NCBI GenBank assembly: GCA_038252255.1
Contig: JBBSAM010000007.1
Coordinates: 1 to 64,000, forward strand
Direction: 5' to 3'
DNA length: 64,000 bases
Source: Chersky-806 sp038252255
GTDB lineage: Bacteria > Actinomycetota > Acidimicrobiia > IMCC26256 > JAENVU01
Shown here piece by piece: positions 59,793 to 64,000 of this stretch (its first letter is position 1; the number at the start of each line of letters is the position of its first letter). The notes beneath the pieces are model-generated. The model saw nothing but the letters and a program-made list of their open reading frames with translations. It was not told the DNA's origin and ran no database searches. The translations under genes and the position numbers were made by a program.

Positions 59793-60530
59793 TCAGCTCG
59801 AGCGCTTGAGCCGCAGGTTGCGCCACCGGTCGCGGATGCCCCACCACGTCACGAGGCTCATCTCCTCGATCATGGCGCTGAACGGCATCTTCGAGTAACC
59901 GCGGACACGGTCGGTGAACGTGATCGGGATCTCGACGATCCGCCCTTCGTGGCACTTCACTCGGTACGTGAGCTCCATCTGCCAGCCGTAGCCCTTGGAC
60001 CGGCTGCTCTCGTAGTCGATCGCCTTGAGGATGTCCGGCCGGTAGGCCCGGAAGCCGGCGGTGGTGTCCTTCACGTCGGTTCGCAGCATGAAGCGCGTGT
60101 AGAGGTTCCCGTACTTCGACAAGGCCCGCCGGCGCCAGGGCCAGAACGGGATCGCACCGCCGGGCACGTAGCGCGAGCCGATCGAGACGTCCGCGCCCTT
60201 CTCGATCTCCGCCACCAGCTGGGGCAGCACCGCGGGATCGTGCGAGAGGTCGGCGTCGATCTGGACGACCACGTCGTAGCCCCGCGCGATGCCGACCGTG
60301 AAACCGGCCCGGTAGGCCTCGCCGAGACCCCGCTTGGCCGGGCGCCGGAGCACCTCGACGTGACCGACGGCGGTGCCCACCCGTTCCGCGAGGTCGGCGG
60401 TCCCGTCCGGGCTGTTGTCGTCGAGCACGAGGATGTCCGCGTCCGGGAGCGCGGCCCGCACCCGGTGCAACAGCTCTTCGATGTTCAGGGCTTCGTCGTA
60501 TGTAGGCGTGCAGACCAGGACTCGCGTCAC
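59793..60530 (-). CDS. Polyprenol monophosphomannose synthase (Dpm/Ppm1-type GT2)
   Basis: 245 aa. VCTPTYDEALNIEEL, LDDNSPDGTADL (37-47), QIDADLSHDP (90-98), and GAIPFWPWRRRALSKYGNLY and TAGFRAYRP match dolichol-phosphate mannose synthases. It makes polyprenyl-phosphate mannose, the donor for outer-face GT-C enzymes. There are no membrane helices, as in the soluble Dpm class. GTG overlaps the end of the mutase-like gene, so both are in one operon. It can serve the several GT-C proteins nearby. Confidence 0.92.
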   Translation of the reverse strand: MTRVLVCTPTYDEALNIEELLHRVRAALPDADILVLDDNSPDGTADLAERVGTAVGHVEVLRRPAKRGLGEAYRAGFTVGIARGYDVVVQIDADLSHDPAVLPQLVAEIEKGADVSIGSRYVPGGAIPFWPWRRRALSKYGNLYTRFMLRTDVKDTTAGFRAYRPDILKAIDYESSRSKGYGWQMELTYRVKCHEGRIVEIPITFTDRVRGYSKMPFSAMIEEMSLVTWWGIRDRWRNLRLKRSS

Positions 60531-62062
60531 GAGGCGCTCTGCTCGCGACGTCTGGCGGCGGCGGCATCAATGGCCTCACGCGGCAGGACCGGCGCGTCAC
60601 GGCCGGTGCGGGCGCCGTTCGGGGACTTCGCCACGGCCTCCTCGTGGTACTCGTCTTCCACGTTCACCGACCACACGTCGTGGTGGGCGCCGAAGATGTT
60701 CTCGACGGACAGCATCGCGGTGAACATCGAGTGGTCCTGGTTGTTGTAGCGGTGCATGCCGTTGCGGCCGACCGGGTAGACGTTCGGGCAGTTCTCGGCG
60801 ATCCAGCGGCGCATGACCTCGACGTTCTCCACGTAGTACTCGTCGTAGACCGGGTACGCCTTGGGCATCCGCACCACGTAACCGGCTTCCACCTTCGACG
60901 CGTCACCGAGGCCGAGCCGCTCGAGCTCACGTTTCGCCTGCTCGACCAGCTCGGCGTCGGGCTTCGTCCACATCGAGTCGCCCTCGTTCACGAAGAACTC
61001 GAGCCCGAGGCACGCCCGGCCTTCCTTCACCAGGTACGGCGACCACGAGCCGAAGTTCTGGATGCGCCCCACCCCGACCCCGGGATCGTGGATGTAGATC
61101 CAGTTGTCCGGGAACGAGTACTCCTGCGGCAGCACCAACGCGACGGTGATGAAGTCCCGGTAGGTGAGACCGTCCGCGGCCTTGATCACCTCGGGCGGCG
61201 CCGGCGGGTCCATCGCCTTCAACAACGCGCCCATCGGCATCGACGAGATCACGTTCGCGCACTCGTACGTCGCGGGCAGGCCGTCGGTCTCGGCCGTGAC
61301 CGACACCGCGCGACCACCTTCGAGGCGCACACCCGTGACCTTCGAGTCGAACACGATCTTCGTTCCGGCATCGCTGACGAGCGCCGCGGCCTTCTCCCAC
61401 ATCTGGCCCGGCCCGTACTTCGGGTAGTTGAACTCCTCGATCAGGCTCGTGGTCTGCTCGGTCCGGTCACGCTTGTTCTTGATCCGCTTCGGCGTGAGCG
61501 CGTCGATCCCGGCGCGCATCAGCGACATGTCCTTGACCCGCTGCGCACCGAAGTCCGAGGTGATCTCCGTGGCGGGGACCCCCCAGAGCTTCTCGGTGTA
61601 GGTCTTGAAGAAGTGTTGGTAGAGCCGCCAGCCGAACCGCGCCACGAAGAAGCCCTCGAGGTTGGACTGGTCCTTCGGCGGCTTCGCCCGCGCCGCCGCA
61701 TACGAGGCGATGCACCGGGTCGCTTCGACGGGACCCAGGTTCTTCAGCGCGTTCAGCGGGACGAGCGGGTAGTCGTAGAGCTTGCCCTTGTAGAGGATCC
61801 GGCTCATCCGGGGGCGCTGGAGGAATTCGTCCTCGCCCAGGATCTCGAACCAGAGATCGTCGACCGGCGTGACCTTGGTGAAGAAGCGGTGCCCGCCGAT
61901 GTCGAACCGGTACCCGTCCCGCTCGACCGTCCGGCTGATGCCGCCCACGATGGAGTCCGCCTCGAGCACCGTCGAAGCCGCGCCGCGCTTGGAGAGCATG
62001 TACGCCGCCGTGAGACCGGCGGGTCCGGCTCCGATGATGACGACGGGATCGGGCAGGCTCAC
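60527..62062 (-). CDS. FAD-dependent oxidoreductase, UDP-galactopyranose-mutase/amine-oxidase-like
   Basis: 511 aa. VVIIGAGPAGLTAAYMLSKRG binds FAD; EADSIVGGISRTVERDGYRFDIGGHRFFT, the WGVPATEI segment and the C-terminal YPVGRNGMHRYNNQDHSM match large mutase-like flavoproteins. Galactofuranose (or an analogous furanose) formation would fit an arabinogalactan-type envelope; an amine-oxidase or desaturase role is possible. GTG with AAGGGGA 5 nt upstream. A 21-codon leader ORF overlaps its start. Confidence 0.8.
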   Translation of the reverse strand: MSLPDPVVIIGAGPAGLTAAYMLSKRGAASTVLEADSIVGGISRTVERDGYRFDIGGHRFFTKVTPVDDLWFEILGEDEFLQRPRMSRILYKGKLYDYPLVPLNALKNLGPVEATRCIASYAAARAKPPKDQSNLEGFFVARFGWRLYQHFFKTYTEKLWGVPATEITSDFGAQRVKDMSLMRAGIDALTPKRIKNKRDRTEQTTSLIEEFNYPKYGPGQMWEKAAALVSDAGTKIVFDSKVTGVRLEGGRAVSVTAETDGLPATYECANVISSMPMGALLKAMDPPAPPEVIKAADGLTYRDFITVALVLPQEYSFPDNWIYIHDPGVGVGRIQNFGSWSPYLVKEGRACLGLEFFVNEGDSMWTKPDAELVEQAKRELERLGLGDASKVEAGYVVRMPKAYPVYDEYYVENVEVMRRWIAENCPNVYPVGRNGMHRYNNQDHSMFTAMLSVENIFGAHHDVWSVNVEDEYHEEAVAKSPNGARTGRDAPVLPREAIDAAAARRREQSAS

Positions 62063-62124
62063 CGATTCCCCTTGGCTGCGCTTGGCACGATCCGGACCCC
62101 GTGAGCGTGGATGCTTTCGGACAT
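62059..62124 (-). CDS. Possible 21-residue leader peptide
   Basis: ATG at 62124 opens a 21-codon frame (MSESIHAHGVRIVPSAAKG...) whose TGA overlaps the GTG of the mutase-like gene by 4 nt. TAGGAT lies 14 nt upstream. The coupling could regulate the downstream gene. It is short enough to be chance. Confidence 0.25.
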   Translation of the reverse strand: MSESIHAHGVRIVPSAAKGNR

Positions 62125-62198
62125 TTCGAAACCCCGGAATCCTACTTCGCCACCCCTTCCGAGCCCCAGACGGGGAAACGACGCGGGCGCGGCCCGGG

Positions 62199-62217
62199 AC
62201 CCCGGAGCCTCCGGGGT
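62199..62217 (-). terminator. Hairpin after the GT-C gene
   Basis: ACCCCGGA-GCC-TCCGGGGT is a perfect 8-bp stem, 14 nt after the stop codon of the GT-C gene on the minus strand. No U-tract follows. Confidence 0.45.
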
Positions 62218-62231
62218 TGTCCCCATCCCGG

Positions 62232-63830
62232 TCATGGATCGAAACGATTCAGGCCCATGAACTCGTAGATCGTGTCGTCGGGGAAGACCAGGCCCTCGTT
62301 GTGGGGCCGGGCCTTGGCCAGCAGGGTCAGGGACTGCTCGCACTTCCCACCGAACGTCCGGTAGTTCGGCGACGACACGAACCAGATCGTCCGGCCCGCC
62401 CCGCTCTGCAGGAGGCGCTGGGTGAAAGCGTCCACCGACGCCTTCGCGTTGCGGTCGGCGTAGTCGACCCAATCCACGAACTTCGGCGACTGGAGGTTCG
62501 GGAACGCGACCTGCTGGAGCCCGAGCCGGGCCGGCAGGAGCCGCGAGGCGTCCGGGCCGAGCTGGTCCGGGCAGTAGACGACGATGTCACCGCGCTTGGC
62601 GCCCGCGGTGATCTTGTCGGCGACCTGCGACGCCTGCGTGCGGTTCGTGATGACGTTGCGGACCCCGCCGACGAAACCGACCGCGACGATGAGCACGACC
62701 AGCGCGTAACGGATCCGGCGATCGCCGAGCACCGTGATGCCAAACGCGACCGCGAGCGCGAACAACGGGTACATCACCGCCGCGTACCGGGACTGGAAGC
62801 CGGTCCCGGCCACGAAGGAAAGGGTCAGCCCGCCGACGAGAGTCGCGGCACCGATGAACCACTCCCATCGCACGCCGGGGACCGTCTGCAGATCGAGCTC
62901 GATGTAGCGCGTGTCGCGCGCGCGGCCGAACAGGCCCAGCAGCGCGAGCAGCACGAGTGGCAGAACCAGCGTCCAACCTTCGATCATCCGGCCACCGGAG
63001 AAGTCGATGATGCCGAGCGCGGCGTTGGTCGGCGGGCTCGTCGGCGTGTCCCACGGCGTACCCGTGTGCTTCATCTGGTAGAGGAACGCGGGCATCCACG
63101 GGACGAACAACAGCCCCGCGGCACCAAGGGCGACCAGCAGGAGGATCGCGGTGCGGCGGGCCTGGCCCCCGCTGCGCCACGCGACCCAGATCTGGGATGC
63201 CGCGAACGCGCCCACGAGGAAGAACGCCCAGTACTGCGTGTAGAGCAGCGCCGCGGTGAGGACGGCCACCGAGAGGAACGGCAGGAAGCTCGGCTTGCGC
63301 ACCGCCCACCACACCGCGAGATACGCGAGCAGCACGAGCACCATCGTGAGCATGTACATGCGGGTCTCGGTCGAGTACCGGATCGCGTACGGCGACGAGG
63401 CGACGACCAGCAGCGCAGTCCACCCCGCCCAGCGCGACCGGGCCGGGTCTCCCCCGCCCAGCCGGCGGCCGGCGAGGTACGCCAGCGGCAGCATGATGAC
63501 GCCGAGCACCCCGGACAGGGCCCGCACCGCGGCGTCGCTCGAGCCGAAGATCCGGATCCAGTAGTGCAGCAGCAGGTAGTAGAGGGGCGGCGCGCCGTCG
63601 CGCTTCAATGCGCCCTCGAGACCGGAGAGCGGCACCTTCGCGATGTTGACGGTGAGGGCCTCGTCGAGCCAGAGATCCGACTTCGTCACGAACCGCAGTG
63701 CAACGGCGACCGCGAGCACGCCCGCGATGAAGATCCCGACGACGAGCGCGTGAGACCGCGCGCCGTCTCCAGCAGCTGGAGCGGGCGGGTGAGGCGCCTC
63801 GGGCGTGGGCGCGGCAGGGTCGAGCTTCAT
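62232..63830 (-). CDS. GT-C mannosyltransferase-like protein
   Basis: 532 aa, about eleven membrane segments. KSDLWLDEALTVNIAKVPLSGLE (about 52-75) has the Asp-Glu pair of the first outer loop and RDGAPPLYYLLLHYW follows, as in GT39/GT83-like enzymes. A soluble outer domain of about 130 residues ends the protein, with a Cys in the VYCPDQLG stretch and one in GKCEQSL. It probably uses polyprenyl-phosphate mannose. The start is ATG 63830, with a GTG two codons upstream. The probable LLM gene lies 34 nt upstream. Confidence 0.8.
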   Translation of the reverse strand: MKLDPAAPTPEAPHPPAPAAGDGARSHALVVGIFIAGVLAVAVALRFVTKSDLWLDEALTVNIAKVPLSGLEGALKRDGAPPLYYLLLHYWIRIFGSSDAAVRALSGVLGVIMLPLAYLAGRRLGGGDPARSRWAGWTALLVVASSPYAIRYSTETRMYMLTMVLVLLAYLAVWWAVRKPSFLPFLSVAVLTAALLYTQYWAFFLVGAFAASQIWVAWRSGGQARRTAILLLVALGAAGLLFVPWMPAFLYQMKHTGTPWDTPTSPPTNAALGIIDFSGGRMIEGWTLVLPLVLLALLGLFGRARDTRYIELDLQTVPGVRWEWFIGAATLVGGLTLSFVAGTGFQSRYAAVMYPLFALAVAFGITVLGDRRIRYALVVLIVAVGFVGGVRNVITNRTQASQVADKITAGAKRGDIVVYCPDQLGPDASRLLPARLGLQQVAFPNLQSPKFVDWVDYADRNAKASVDAFTQRLLQSGAGRTIWFVSSPNYRTFGGKCEQSLTLLAKARPHNEGLVFPDDTIYEFMGLNRFDP

Positions 63831-63864
63831 CTGCACACCGGGGGCGACATCCTAGCGGTGGGCC

Positions 63865-64000
63865 TCAGCCGTGGATCTGCGGTACGACCTCGGCGACGAA
63901 GCGCTCGAGACTCTCGCTCGACGGGTAGTCCCGGAACCACAGGACGAACTCCGAGCACCCGGCATCGACGTAGCCCTGCACCTGCTCCGCCACCTGGTCC
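63865..64000 (-). CDS. LLM-class oxidoreductase, C-terminal fragment (5' end outside the window)
   Basis: 45 codons remain open to the window edge, ending YVDAGCSEFVLWFRDYP...VVPQIHG. The DAGCSEFVL pattern and the run to the end resemble the last beta-alpha unit of luciferase-like F420 enzymes. No start, and too little for certainty. Confidence 0.5.
   Translation of the reverse strand, partial: DQVAEQVQGYVDAGCSEFVLWFRDYPSSESLERFVAEVVPQIHG

Overview
Organism. The DNA is very GC-rich and densely packed. Starts are often GTG, and neighbouring genes are frequently coupled by 4-nt GTGA or ATGA overlaps. It encodes at least three complete luciferase-like (LLM, F420-type) oxidoreductases, an AftD-like arabinofuranosyltransferase, a Fur/rubrerythrin/Fe-S/DUF3501 cluster and many acyl-CoA enzymes. 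This points to an actinobacterium; an Acidimicrobiia-like lineage is my inference, since no rRNA or species marker is present. About twelve genes have a TANNNT -10 hexamer 6-8 nt before the start codon, so leaderless transcription looks common. No gene-free stretch exceeds about 250 nt, and I see no phage, IS element or CRISPR array.

Layout. 1-7.1 kb: a Ser/Thr kinase-like protein with Pro-Glu repeats and an in-frame stop near the window edge, a dienelactone hydrolase, tRNA-Gly(GCC), three LLM oxidoreductases, an alpha/beta hydrolase and dUTPase. 7.1-10.1 kb: a peroxide/iron-type operon (PerR-like Fur, rubrerythrin, heterodisulfide-reductase-like Fe-S protein, DUF3501) with a perfect Fur-type box. 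10.1-17.9 kb: acyl-CoA ligases, a cupin, a TetR regulator, a four-subunit 2-oxoacid:ferredoxin oxidoreductase and an acyl-CoA dehydrogenase. 18-21.5 kb: P450, thiolase-like and enoyl-CoA hydratase genes behind a palindromic operator.

21.7-28.4 kb: sulfate activation (Rrf2 regulator, cysQ, cysD, cysN, cysC) with a divergent TSUP permease and two paralogous membrane-anchored proteins. 28.4-36 kb: an epimerase, a hydroxyacid dehydrogenase, a class II aldolase, an O-methyltransferase, a secreted copper-radical-oxidase-like kelch protein, a lipoprotein, a VOC protein, a cupin and a DUF2510 protein. 36-63.8 kb: a large envelope-glycan region with AftD, GT4, several multi-membrane GT-C-like proteins, a GT2-methyltransferase fusion, polyprenol-phosphate-mannose synthase, a UDP-galactopyranose-mutase-like flavoprotein, epimerases, an acyltransferase, a GMC oxidoreductase and thioredoxin. 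The window ends inside another probable LLM oxidoreductase.

Most unusual signals. There are two families of fixed-length palindromes just downstream of stop codons: a 49-nt element in three copies and a 48-nt element in two. Their T-left/A-right arms are the reverse of ordinary intrinsic terminators. Other points of interest are the twin anchored proteins after cysC, the fusion and membrane-embedded aminopropyltransferase-like proteins in the glycan region, and several enzymes lacking a textbook catalytic residue.
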